A stretch of DNA of 64,000 bases, taken from Epiperipatus broadwayi (lineage: Eukaryota > Onychophora > Udeonychophora > Euonychophora > Peripatidae). Position 1 is the first letter of the stretch. Each line of letters starts with the position of its first letter. The notes under the pieces were generated by a model. The model saw nothing but the letters and a program-made list of their open reading frames with translations, did not search any database and had not been told where the DNA came from. Positions 23,986-35,997 of the stretch are shown piece after piece. The DNA is taken from positions 24,573 to 88,572 of the forward strand of contig JAQFVV010013338.1 in assembly GCA_028023455.1 (NCBI GenBank), given 5' to 3'. The position numbers were made by a program, and so were the translations under genes.

Positions 23986-26239
23986 TTGGTTTCTTTAGAA
24001 TAGTGGTGATACCACTAGTAGAGGGTTGGCTATTTTGTAACTCTACCCTACTTCTACTTTTATCAAACCTCACTATTTTCTTAGGATACGGGTATATTCT
24101 ACTTCTTTCATTAGAATTGAACCTTCTTTTAAATCCTATCTGATGCCTCTGATTATTATAACTGACGTTAATATTAGACAAGGGGTAATTATGCCTATCT
24201 CTATTATTTTTGAACCTATTATCTATAGATGTCTCAGCATTTTCTAAGGCGTCTAACACTTCTGACACCTCTTCTATAGAGTAACGGTCCGCCGCAATTA
24301 ACAGTTGCTCCACGTTTCTGGGCAGATTATGACGGATTATCCTAACTATCTGTCCCTCAGATAGTGGACATGCTGTTAGCGTTTTCAATCGTATAGCTTG
24401 ACTCCTGAAGAAGTTAGTATAGCTTCCTTTGTTTGGTTGGTATTTCTCTTGAGTTATCTGAAATCTGATATTGTCCTGTTTGTCAGCATTCCAGAAACTA
24501 CACGTTATCAAGCATTTAAAATCACCATATGTATTAGGCTTTTCGAATAGTGAATGCCACCAATCTTTAGCAGTACCACTTAAGTGATTACTACAGATGG
24601 CCAACTTCTCTCTTTCATTTAAGGCACATATTGAAAATAGTTCTTCTAAACTATTCAGAAATTCATATGGATTCTCAGCATGGTCACCTCTAAATGGTTT
24701 TATCCGCATAAAACGTAATGCCATGGAGTTATTGCTTCCTCCTTCACAATTAGTATCTATTTTAACTATTCGGCTATCTACTTCTGTATTATGATTAGGT
24801 TCTATTGGGTTATCTTCCTCTTTTCTTAAGTATTCTATTCTATCTATGGGAATTGGGCTTTTATATCCATCATCTTTGCTGTGTGATGTCCTTGCGTTAC
24901 CTAATACGAAAGTTTGGTTATTAAGGGATTTTATTTCTTCTATTTGCTCATACACTTGTTTAAATTTCCCTTCTAAATTTATTTGTCCCATTACTTGATC
25001 TAAATACACCTTTTGTTCTAATCTAAATCTATCCAGATCTTGGTCTATAATTTCTTTATATTCCGTGCTATTTTTCTCTACTTGCATTACTTGTTCTTTA
25101 ACATCTTTCTGGAATCGTTTTAGGTTCTCACCTATTTTAACCCTATATTTTTGATCCTCTTCTTTTCTCATATTGAAATCTTCTACTTTTCCCATTAAAC
25201 CTTCCTCTATTTCCTCTTTTATATCTTTCCTATTTTGTATTGCTAAGTCACTAAATTTATCCACTAATTCTTTCTCCATTTCATCTTTTATTCTTATTTT
25301 ACTTTGTATTATTTCTTCCTTGATTTCGTATATTTCATTTTTAATATCCAATTGGTTATTATCCAACTCTTGTTTTAATTGGCTATTATTATTCTGACAT
25401 TGTATAATAGAATCCTCTATTTGTTTGTTTATACCTTTTATAGTTATTTCACTAAATTCTATAAATTTAGTTTTTATCAACTCCTGGTTATTATAGTCTA
25501 TCTTTTCTATCTCATCTTTTATAGAACTAATAATTTTTTCATTATTATCTAATCTTGATTCTAACCCATTAAATTTACTATGGGTTTCCTCTTGAAAATC
25601 TTCCATAGTTTTACAAGTACCATCCAACTTTATATTCATACCATTTATACATGTTTTAATTTCATTATTATTTTTACTTATAGTTTCCTGGAGATATTCA
25701 AATTTCCTATTACACTCTTCCCTATTTCTTTTATTATCTTCTCGCATTTCTTCTTTAATTCTGTTTATATTTTCCTTAATCTCTTCTTTAATCTCTTCTC
25801 TATTTCTGCTTATATCTTCCTTAATAGATTCAAATTTTATATTATTATCTGCTTGAATTTTATTTATATTTTCATTAATGGATTCAAATTTTATATTATT
25901 ATCTGCTTGAATTTTATTTATATTTTCATTAATGGATTCAAATTTTATATTATTATCTGCTTTAATTTCTTCTCTATTCTTTTCTCCATTTCTGCTTATC
26001 ATTAGTGCTATTTGAGACAATAAAAAGCTATCTCTATCTCTTTCCTGTGTGAATATTCCTTCTTCTTTTATTTTTAATTCCCCAATCTTTTCTTCTTTTA
26101 TTTCTTCCTCCATAATTTGTACAAGATCTGTAACTGTTTCTGCTTCAATAGTATCTTCCATTTCCCTTTCTTCCTCACAATTGCTATCTACTATGAACTC
26201 AGATATTTCTTCTACTAAATCTTTATTTTGTTTATCCAT
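23960..26239 (-). CDS. gag: gag polyprotein of a Ty3/gypsy-type element, intact
   Basis: 759 aa, structural protein of retrotransposon particles. Residues ~1-480 are an acidic, Asn/Glu/Lys/Ile-rich coiled coil of unusual length, including the 18-residue repeats at ~93-146. From ~506 follows a retrotransposon-gag core: MRIKPFRGDHAENPYEFLNS, LSGTAKDWW at ~555, FRSQAIRLKTL, then the C-terminal-domain-like VEQLLIAADRYSIEEV. The last ~90 residues are basic and Arg/Asn/Gln-rich (RHNYPLSNINVSYNNQRHQ, GFKRRFNSNER) without any CCHC zinc knuckle; the basic tail may bind RNA instead. The start at 26239 is the first ATG and is preceded by stops. The gag stop lies inside the integrase tail in another frame. 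No pol follows. Intact reading frame in at least one of two copies fits recent mobility. Confidence 0.88.
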   Translation of the reverse strand: MDKQNKDLVEEISEFIVDSNCEEEREMEDTIEAETVTDLVQIMEEEIKEEKIGELKIKEEGIFTQERDRDSFLLSQIALMISRNGEKNREEIKADNNIKFESINENINKIQADNNIKFESINENINKIQADNNIKFESIKEDISRNREEIKEEIKENINRIKEEMREDNKRNREECNRKFEYLQETISKNNNEIKTCINGMNIKLDGTCKTMEDFQEETHSKFNGLESRLDNNEKIISSIKDEIEKIDYNNQELIKTKFIEFSEITIKGINKQIEDSIIQCQNNNSQLKQELDNNQLDIKNEIYEIKEEIIQSKIRIKDEMEKELVDKFSDLAIQNRKDIKEEIEEGLMGKVEDFNMRKEEDQKYRVKIGENLKRFQKDVKEQVMQVEKNSTEYKEIIDQDLDRFRLEQKVYLDQVMGQINLEGKFKQVYEQIEEIKSLNNQTFVLGNARTSHSKDDGYKSPIPIDRIEYLRKEEDNPIEPNHNTEVDSRIVKIDTNCEGGSNNSMALRFMRIKPFRGDHAENPYEFLNSLEELFSICALNEREKLAICSNHLSGTAKDWWHSLFEKPNTYGDFKCLITCSFWNADKQDNIRFQITQEKYQPNKGSYTNFFRSQAIRLKTLTACPLSEGQIVRIIRHNLPRNVEQLLIAADRYSIEEVSEVLDALENAETSIDNRFKNNRDRHNYPLSNINVSYNNQRHQIGFKRRFNSNERSRIYPYPKKIVRFDKSRSRVELQNSQPSTSGITTILKKPIQKVPGIV
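25828..25963 (-). repeat. 54-bp in-frame repeats in gag, copy 2
   Basis: Same three units as copy 1, in the same number and order. Confidence 0.85.
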
Positions 26240-26938
26240 TTTTCCTTTTATAATAATTTTTCCTCAAAATTTTCTCACAATATATACTATTATTAATTTT
26301 TCATAAAATGTTCTCTTACCAGTTTCTCTATCTCCTTTAACCACTACCCACAACAAATACAGCAATACCTTCTACATTTTCCTTTATGTTTATCTAACTA
26401 CTTATAATAACAATAACAAATTAAAATGGTATGTGTCATGTTATTATTTCCCACATGCATGATTCACAAACACTTTGCACAGATCACAACACTCTTAACA
26501 CATTTTTCAATAATATTTCCACAAATTTAAATGGTCACATTAACTATTAATAATTGCTAGCCACATATGTATATTTTAAATTTTATTTGTCAAACGAACC
26601 ACCACAATAGAATACGTTTTTCTAAATAATCAGATTATCTACCACGCAAAATTATAATTATTTCAACAATAAATATTATTTCTATAATTAAATCTGAAAC
26701 GATCTATTTTTATAAAATATGTCTGTTGACAATTTCTGAATTTACATATTTAAATTCAAATATTAAACTATATAATTCAACTACACATCGTGCAATACGT
26801 TGGAAAAATAAATTTATATTCTTTCGATTATTGTCTACACTACACATCGAACTATGCGTTGACATCGCCAATATTCATAGCTTTTCGATTGTAGTCCCTA
26901 CTACACATCGGGCCACGCGTTGCTAGCGCCAAATTCTC
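26240..26938 (-). other. gag leader and 60-bp repeats, copy 2
   Basis: Counterpart of 18419-19115. The repeat starts are near 26781, 26840 and 26901; the candidate primer-binding site is at 26916-26931, again 7 nt from the LTR. Confidence 0.65.
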
Positions 26939-29900
26939 TGTAACCTCCCTTCTCTTCTTGCTCCATAATAATAACAACAACATGCCAAAAGTATGTTAAA
27001 TATTCCGGATTTTCGTTACTTATTTATTTCCGGTCAATAACAATTAACATTAATAATAATTCCGGGTTCTTTAGCTCAGTCTATCAAACATATTATTATG
27101 ATTTAAATAAAACAATTACTAGCTCAGAATTTTATAAAATCTAGTCGTGTCTATGAAATAAATCAACACAAATATCTTTTATTATTTCCATGAGACCTGG
27201 AGCAATGACAAAGGAACAAGACGAAGTATCATATCTTAATATTTTTAAAACAAAATCTAGCTCACATAAAATAAATTAATTAAATAAAATAGAATTAAAT
27301 TGATCTAATCATATCAAATCAAATAGATAAATCAATAAGTAAATAAATAATTAAATCTCAGGTTTATAAATTGTAATTAAAACTGATTTTATATTGCCAT
27401 AGTAAACTATGATAAGGGAATTTTATGTCATAATTCACTACGTAAAGAATAACTAATTAATAATAACAATGACAATAATAGAGTAATACAATCCTCTTTT
27501 CTTTCTAGATGTATTAAATATTTTCGTGGTAATATTTATCAATCCGATAATCAAAAGTTATGTGGTAACGTTTGCATATATTTTACTTAAATATTGTGGC
27601 AATCAATTTATGACCATATCTGTTCTAACTATACTTCTTTCATTTCATTACGTAAATAAAATAAAATAAATTATTAAAATTTCTAATGTTTATTTATTTT
27701 GTGCAAAATCTTAAATATGTTTAATTATAAACGTGCGTTGTGATTTCATGCATTTTCATGTGTAGGAAAAACAACAACCAAGACACAAAGCTTACTAATA
27801 AAATTTTATAACATTTTATTAACATTATAACAAGTAACAATTTGTACATTATTTACAGCGGATATCCCTATCTACTTATTACAAACTCTTTTATTTCTAC
27901 CCGTTGATGTCTTAACATTATTATTATCTAATTTTTATTTTACCCTTTTACCATTAATAATTACAAAAAAAAATATATTTCACAATATTATTATCTTCAG
28001 ATACATGTTTTGAGCTTAGTTTAATACACAAAATTCTATCTATTAAAATTTTCTATTGACATTTATATCCTTATAATTTCAGGTTTATATTTCTATAAAA
28101 TCTTTACTTTTATGTAAAATTATACAAAAATTACAAAATTCTAATTATATTCTTGTTAGTATGGAATCCTACAGAATTTAATCCTTATGACAATTTGATG
28201 TTCAGTTTTATCATCGATCATAATATAATTACTGATCAAATTATTGATCCTATCCCTAGCTTTATATAGCAATTAACGTCATCCACACACCATGTACAAA
28301 TACACATTTTTTTATTATACATTTTAAATCATTTCGCCACACAAAACATGCAATCTCTTCTATTAAAATATCACGTACAATATTTTAAAATCTTATTATT
28401 GCTTTAAAACTTAATTCTAAAGTTTTTTTTTTTTTTTTTTTTAAAATTATATCATATGATTCTCCATCTTTTATAATACTTATACTTTCACTTTGGACTT
28501 ATACAATTCTACTTTACTCTAGTAAACAACTATTCTTACATAACTAATATCTAGCTTCCTTTCTATCTTATGTATCATTTCTATAAAATTATCTCCCTGA
28601 CGATGTATTTCCATGAAATCAAGATAGCGAAGATATAGATGCATTGGATCAAAATAAACAAGATATTATCCTTTATAAAACTTCGACAATCATGGCACAG
28701 TGAATTTAAGGACGCCATAGAGGAGTGACTTTTATCTGTCTATCTGCCTCTAATATTGGAAGGATGCTAAAGCTATTTCTTCAGCTTCATCACATCAGAA
28801 AGTTTCAAAGATATGTAAAGACACTGTCCAGAATATATGTGCTCAGTTATAGGGCAAAGTTATCTATACTGAGGTCACACAAATTATTATGATCCCCATA
28901 TTTCATTCCTTATATTTCAATAAAACATCCTCTTGGTTTCCTTTGATATCAGTACTCCCAAGTCACTATCTGACTGATTTCTTCAGATTCATCTCTACAT
29001 TACATCGACAAATTCTTTGTCTATCTTGCTAATAATAATAAAATTCATTTTTAATATAACTATACAGCTATTCTTAAGAAAATTCTTTACTATACTTCTC
29101 GTACATTTCTATCTCTGTTGTTCTAAACTATTTGGATATTTTCAATATAAAATTCAAAAGAATCACATAATTAATATGTTACTTATTATTAATTATTTTA
29201 GATTATTTATTGCATGCACATTTTTAAAAGTTTTACTACTCTCTCAAATATATGTTTGATGTTGGATAAATGTGTACTTATAACTTTTAACATCGTTCAT
29301 ACCTCATTCATTAATAGATGACCTATAAAAAAAATTACATTACATATTACCAATAATATTAAAATTACCAACGATCTCTATCCTCTGGATCGTATTTGTA
29401 AACTTCTCCATTCCAGGACTTCTAGTAGGTGTTTAACATTTTCCATACACACATTTTATTTATTATTAATATTTCTCTCATTCCATTAGCTCATATTTTA
29501 ATTATAACTATTATAAAATTTATGTTTATATGTTTCCCTAAGCTAATTCAAATTTTATACTTTAAATACAATAAAAAAAAAATATTAAAATTATATTTAC
29601 GATACATCTTTGTTGGATTCGCTTGGAAAATCGTTCCTTGCAAAGCTAAATAAAAAAATATACTTTATTTTCTTTAGTCACTTAATGTTCTATTTAAAAT
29701 TTTAATTATGTTTATTAATTCTTCTTAGACGATGATCCTTAGTTTTCTTCATATTTTTCCCACTTATTCTTGATATCTCCTTTATATAGTCTGCTAATTT
29801 TTTCTTCTTTTCCCCCCGCGCGCTTGGTTTTCCCTCGATGCATCTTGTACTTTATTTTAGAAAATTCAATAAATTTTTCTTTATTTCCATGGATCCATTT

Positions 29901-31448
29901 CCTCCTTTAGTGATTAATTTTATATCTGTTTAAACAATATTTCTTCCATTTAAATATATTTTCCTTTTTCTCTATGATGAGATAAAATCTAGGTTCCTCT
30001 TAGTAAATTTATATAGCACTTCATACAGGACTATGGCTTTTCTCCTACTTTTTACTTTTGGAAAATTATATTTTTAAATAATGTTTTCCTTTAATATATC
30101 ATATTTTTCTTCCTCATTCACTTTATATTTACTTGAACATATACTATGATTTTTCTCATAGAGAAATATGACTTAGTTTTAAGTACTTATAAAACAAATG
30201 TTCGTCATAAGATTCTCTCAATAGTAAATATTTTCTTTCTTATATTTTCACACAGCGTCTTCTTTGTATTACTTTTCTTTTTTAGCGTTATAGGATTTAG
30301 TTTCTGGTTGAGCACGAATAACATAAAACTTATACAATTTTCACTCATTTTTCTTTCAATAATTATTTCAATTATTATTTTTGGTATTTCCATCTTTACT
30401 GTAGTATGAATGGTCAAATTTGAATAAATCCACTGGTAAGATCACGTAGAAATTAGCAAATCATCTTTCTGGATACAAGATTATATTATCTGTTAAAGAC
30501 TAACTTAGAATAATTATTAATTTATAAATTTAAACTACTTTTTCAGCTTTGATGTTACAAGCAATTCAAAAAGGTTACCGTCCTCTTCAACTTTCACATT
30601 CCGTCTCCCGCTTCTGTCTATCTTAGATTTTTTTCTTGCCAATTTAAATCCGTTGATTGGTCAATATTTGTTTTTAGCGCGAACAATATTAGTCATTCTA
30701 TTTTGGGATAATAAACTGTACTTTTAAATAAATATTTATGACGTAATGTCTGGAATATTATTTTAACTTAATATTATTAAATTAAATTATAGTTTGATAA
30801 ACTTATTTTTTGATCTTTAAAATAATTATTAAGACAATATATAACATTTTTAACTTTTAATTTTAATGATGGATGGCAATTATATCTAGTTTTAAATTCA
30901 CAAACTTTATTATTATCTACCAAGTGTGTGTGTGCGTGAAGGCATTTAATATACGATCACGTGTCTATCAACTTTATAAAATAATTTCTTTTTTATTTAT
31001 GTCTCGGTTTAAATCACCAAAACTAATGTACTTTATAAAATTTTGGAAAATAAATTGAAACTTATAGAACCAAATATAACTCTCACCATCCTAAAGTTTA
31101 TTAATAAAAAATATATCCTATTAATTTTGACTAACTATAAAATTATATTTCATTTATTTAATCTATTAATTCTTAGACTATTATTTTAAATTTATTACAA
31201 TAATTTTAGCTATCTATAGCTGTGTTATTTTGTATGGCCAGCTTTCACAACCATAAGCAATGATATTAAAACTTTATTTAACTGTTTACTTTTAAAAATA
31301 CTTTATTACACTATGATCTGTTAGGTATTTTAGCTTAAAATTGTATTACAAAACTATTATTACTTTTATATCACCTAAATATAACTTAAAATTTAAAATT
31401 TTTTTCACATTTGACCTTTCTACCTACCTATGACCTACAGACAAGGGC

Positions 31449-31451
<3 letters not shown>
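26939..31451 (-). repeat. LTR 3 (rightmost; 5' LTR on the coding strand)
   Basis: 4513 bp with the same ends. It shares with LTR 1 the variants that set LTR 2 apart, and has its own private changes (TTTAAGGACG for TTTATGGACG, a changed block near 28222, CTAATGTAC for CTAACGTAC). It ends GGGCACA at 31445-31451, directly against a TA tract. Confidence 0.85.

Positions 31452-31534
<83 letters not shown>
31452..31534. repeat. (TA)n microsatellite at LTR array right flank
   Basis: 83 bp of TA. On the left of the array the tract is only about 10 bp; the equivalent site in PLE1 copy C has a short imperfect AT run, so the tract expanded on one side after, or as part of, insertion. Confidence 0.95.
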
Positions 31535-31539
<5 letters not shown>

Positions 31540-31914
31540 ACAAATATACTCTTTCAACCCAAACTCAAACAACAAACATAATATACATAAATGACATTCA
31601 AATATATCAATAATAAAAAAAAAAATATATCAATAATAAAATGTTAATAATAAATATCAATAATAAAATAGCAATAATAAAAGTAAAAAAAAAATCTTTA
31701 CACTACATCAGCAAAACTATTCTTAGATGCAAAATCTCATTAAAATGTAAACATTACAAGCATAAAGCTAAACTAGTCAATATAAAATCAAAACTATCCC
31801 AAATCTAAAATTAAACCAGACCAGTATAAAAATAAAATTAAAACACAACCTAAGGTTTCACTGCTACAAGCAGACTTCTCAAGTGTAAAGAACTACAAAA
31901 AAAACTACACAATA
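31535..31914 (-). mobile_element. PLE1 copy D, continued: 5' UTR and upstream pseudo-LTR
   Basis: Complement of the copy B/C junction region (leader with TATTGATAT units, then the 3'-UTR-type block). It continues copy D after the LTR array, showing that D also had an upstream pseudo-LTR. Interrupted at 31914 by the next TIR element; resumes at 32967. Confidence 0.8.
31843..31886 (-). ncRNA. PLE1 hammerhead-like motif (copy D pseudo-LTR)
   Basis: Core unchanged relative to the 8561-8604 copy. Confidence 0.4.
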
Positions 31915-32768
31915 TATACACCTGGGTCTCATTTTATGTGATAGATAGGTTCCTCAGAAAACATGCACAAATGAAATCATGCAAAAATAGACGTAACTTA
32001 CATTGAAAAAAAGGGAATGTGGTCTGTGATTTTTCAAAATTCGTGTAAAAGCAAAGCACCAATGTAAAATTACTTTAAAATTTGCACAAAAAAAAAAAAA
32101 AAATAAGGAAATAAAATATGACTAATAAAAAATTTCAAATTTGAAAAAAATTGATACAAGACAAACTTTTTTAACTATAATATTTAATTTTATTCAAAAT
32201 AATATATTTTTATGCATAATTTACAAACACATTCGTTTGCAAACAACTAGCGTCAACTTCACACTCATGTAACAGTGGTTTTCTGGTGACAACGTAATTA
32301 GTAATTAATCTTTGACATGATGATTTTATTAATTGTTTATGAAACTAACAACTAAAAATTAAATTCTTATTTTTGTCTTTAATTTTCAATTCAGTTTAAA
32401 AATCAAATTTCACATTAATTTCAAGTCACAATAAGTAATTTTTAAATTGTTAATTACAATTAAAAATCAGATTTTAATTGTCAAATTATTATAATTATGT
32501 CCACTGCTATTACTGACCTTTTAAAAATAAACTTGTGGTCACTAAATTATTAATAATTGATTATGTTCTTTTTTAAACAGCAAAAACAGAATATGATTTA
32601 AAATGCAAATTTAACACGTACAATGTTTAAACAAATTTACATTATAATCTTGTAAAATTTAATGTGTGTATACATAAAATGTAAAAATTATGATTTTAAT
32701 TTCATTATTGCATAAAATCTTACTATTATAAAGCACTGAAAATATTGAAATTACTAAGATGAAAGTCG

Positions 32769-32853
32769 AATTACAATAATGTGCTATTACTTTCAATATA
32801 ACGTAAGTGTGCAAAATTTATTATTTAAAGTAATAGCGCATTATTGGAGTTCA
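32769..32853. repeat. Hairpin inside the 1.05-kb element
   Basis: ATAATGTGCTATTACTTT pairs with AAAGTAATAGCGCATTAT across a ~33-bp loop. It abuts the palindrome at 32854 with no gap. Confidence 0.7.
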
Positions 32854-32966
32854 TACACCTGGGTCTCTTTTTACGTGGACTTATTTAACACACTTCTGGT
32901 GAAACACGAATCACGTAACTTCAAAATCGTGTTAAATAAATCCGCGTAAAAAGAGACCCAGGTGTA
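32854..32966. repeat. 113-bp palindromic MITE-like right end
   Basis: TACACCTGGGTCTC... at 32854 is inverted at the right end, with arms of ~38 bp, so the right part of the element is itself a fold-back with a third copy of the terminal repeat. No TA precedes 32854, so it is either an internal duplication of the end or a nested insertion lacking a clear target duplication. Confidence 0.7.
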
Positions 32967-33030
32967 TACTATTAAAAACTACCCACAAAGCCATTCACTT
33001 CCCATCCACCCTTAATATTAAAAGAACTCT
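32967..33030 (-). mobile_element. PLE1 copy D pseudo-LTR, last piece
   Basis: Codes (minus) for the last residues of the endonuclease and its stop, then is cut at an inverted junction at 33030/33031. Confidence 0.75.
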
Positions 33031-33897
<867 letters not shown>

Positions 33898-33983
33898 TAT
33901 TATTTTTATGCTGGTCTGGTTTAATTTTAGATTTGGGGTAGTTTTGATTTTATATTGACTAGTTTAGCTTTATGCTTATAATG

Positions 33984-33984
<1 letters not shown>
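33898..33984 (+). mobile_element. PLE1 copy H: 3' UTR fragment
   Basis: Only the terminal UTR block is present, from GCTGGTCTGG to GCTTATAATG, then (TA)n. Confidence 0.75.

Positions 33985-34076
<92 letters not shown>
33985..34076. repeat. (TA)n(TG)n compound microsatellite
   Basis: About 68 bp of TA (one interruption) followed by about 12 TG units, between PLE1-H and the 3' end of PLE2. Confidence 0.95.
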
Positions 34077-34077
34077 A

Positions 34078-35997
34078 CATATTTTGCGGGTTCATCCATG
34101 TTAAAAAATTTAAATAGTGATATTCTGACATTTCGACTTGCTCACACAAGTCATCCACTGGAAGGTAAAAGGTAGAAAGATGGTTGTTGAGGTGCTGCAA
34201 TAACTGATTTGAATAAATGTTAAAGTTCCACCAATAGCAAAAATGTTAAATTTAAAAATGTTTTTTTTAAAAAAATCTTTCCAAATAGGAGGAAGTTTGC
34301 ATGTATCATCTCGCTTATTGATATAATCTGGCCTTTTAAGTATCTCAATGGCTTCTCTAATTTTGCACTGGTAGAGATTATTGCATATGGATATTATCCT
34401 GGTACTAGAAAAATCAATTTTATGACCTAAATCTTTAGTATGGAGAGAAAGTGCTGATGATGATGAGTGTTGTTTAACTGCATTAGCATGCTCATCTCTC
34501 CTAACACTGATGCGATGATTACTCATACCTATGTAATAAACTTTACAATTTTTACATGAGATTTGATAAACACCATGAGATTCAAGAGGGTTTGAATCCT
34601 CAGGCTTAGTTATTATATTGCTAATCTTTTGATGAGTAGAAAATGCTTTATCTATATTATAGCATTTTAATATACATCCAATATTGTCTGTAGTTCCTTT
34701 TACATATGGAACACAAATCCTAATAGCTGATTTATTATCTTTTTGTTTCCTATTTTGTCCATTTTGGGCTTGAAATAAAGCTTTTTTTTTTATAAATGTA
34801 TAATCATAACTATTTGCTAATAAAACACTATTAATATGATTTATTTCTTCTCACAGATGTAAATTGGATGAAAGATTAATTGCTCTATTTAAAAGAGTTT
34901 GGCTATAGAAACTATCTGTGTTGCGTGATGATGAGAATGGAAGTGTAAATATCTGTCCATGTGTGTATTCTTTCTGCAAATCGAAAAAGATAAACTATTT
35001 GTTTTTCTGGTGACTAGAACATCAAGAAAAGGGAGTTTTCCATCAGACTCTGTCTCCATTGTAAATTTAATATGAGGATGCATATTATTTAAATGTAAGA
35101 AAAAATCATCTAATTTATTATTTTCATGTTGCCATATGACAAAAGTGTCATCTATGTATCTGAGCCAAATAAGAGGTTTTAAAGATGATGGTTCTAAAGC
35201 ACAAGTTTTTATATTTTCTATGAATAAATTAGCTATTACTTCTGAGATAGGTGAGCCCATAGGAGTACCAAAAACTTGTCTGTAATGATGTCCATTATAT
35301 ACAAAATATGTATTCAAGAGACAATGTTTAATCAAATCAATAATATGGTCTGGTAAATTGCAACGTTGTGAGATTATATTTAAAGCTTCATCTATTGGAA
35401 TGTTTGTAAACAAAGTAATGACATCAAAACTGACCAGAATGTCATTAGCATTCATTTTTAAACTTTTTAAAACAGAAATAAAATGAAAAGAGTTTTTAAT
35501 ATAGGATTTAATAGATGAGATTGTAGGTTTAATGAAATCTGATAAATATCTAGCTAAAATGTGATTTGGAGATCTTATTGCACTTACTATTGGATGAAGG
35601 TGGTATTTGGTTTGTGAATTTTTGGAAGTCCATAAAATTTTGGACAGACACAAGATTTTTCACGAGGGATTATTTTATTTTCTATCTCTGTTTCAATAGG
35701 CGATTTATTTATAATAACTTTTGTTGTTGTTTCTAAATATGTAGTATGATCTCTTTTTGATAATCTATAAGTTTTATCATTAAGGAGATCTAAGATTTTA
35801 TTATCATGATCCATAACAACTGTGGCATTACCTTTATCAGCTGGAAGTATAAAAATTGATTTGTCCAATTTTATATTATTTAATGCTTGTCTTTCTTTCT
35901 TTGAAATATTATTTTTAGGAAGCTTTTTTTGAAATATTGAAAATTTCTGCTCTAGCCAAATCACCCGAAAAAGAATCTATTTTATCAAGAGCTGACT
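34078..35997 (-). pseudogene. PLE2: Penelope/Poseidon-like RT-GIY-YIG element, 5'-truncated and broken
   Basis: Second PLE family. Read right to left: SALDKIDSFSGDLARAE, ADKGNATVVMD (35964-35587 run), YGLPKIHKP, then RT (35653-34889): VSFDVITLFTNIPIDEAL, GTPMGSPISEVIANLF, RYIDDTFVIW, DGKLPFLDVLV, DRYLHFHSHH. These are signature blocks of the Penelope group. Past 34889 the frame shifts and has an in-frame TGA (CTG TGA GAA near 34855). The endonuclease follows with GVYQISCKNCK, YYIG and SNHRISVRRDE (34526-34110 run), HTKDLGHKIDF and REAIEILKRP. At least three frame breaks. The 3' UTR ends at the microsatellite. 5' truncated by an inverted junction at 35997. Confidence 0.92.
34121..34160 (-). 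ncRNA. PLE2 hammerhead-like motif
   Basis: In the 3' UTR, GGAUGA is followed by a perfect 6-bp stem (GACUUG/CAAGUC, loop UGUGAG), then GAAA and UGUC. This resembles the right half of a hammerhead (GAUGA, stem II, GAAA, GUC). Position 4 is G instead of U and stem I is not evident, so it is likely degenerate. Confidence 0.35.

Larger units (their letters stand above)
11299..31451 (-). mobile_element. Tandem-dimer gag-only LTR retrotransposon (LTR-int-LTR-int-LTR)
   Basis: Three LTRs of about 4.5 kb alternate with two internal regions of about 3.3 kb, coding strand minus. Both outer boundaries are exact LTR ends: TG at 11299-11300 and CA at 31450-31451. On both sides the flank is ATAT..., so a 4- or 6-bp target duplication is possible but cannot be fixed within a TA repeat. 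PLE1 copy D sequence continues on both sides, which proves insertion. The internal regions hold gag and a short integrase tail but no protease, RT, RNase H or integrase core, so the element is non-autonomous (TR-GAG type). Gag and the integrase tail look Ty3/gypsy-like. The LTR length is far above the usual few hundred bp for gypsy elements. Confidence 0.85.
31917..32966. mobile_element. 1.05-kb TA-flanked TIR element inserted in PLE1 pseudo-LTR
   Basis: The left end TACACCTGGGTCTCATTTTA and the inverted right end TACACCTGGGTCTCTTTTTA form TIRs of about 24 bp, bordered by TA on both sides (31915-31916, 32967-32968). Removing it restores the normal PLE1 sequence ATATACTATTAAAAAC, which fixes the boundaries. 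No transposase; likely a Tc1/mariner-type non-autonomous element. An A15 run lies near 32089-32103. Confidence 0.8.
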
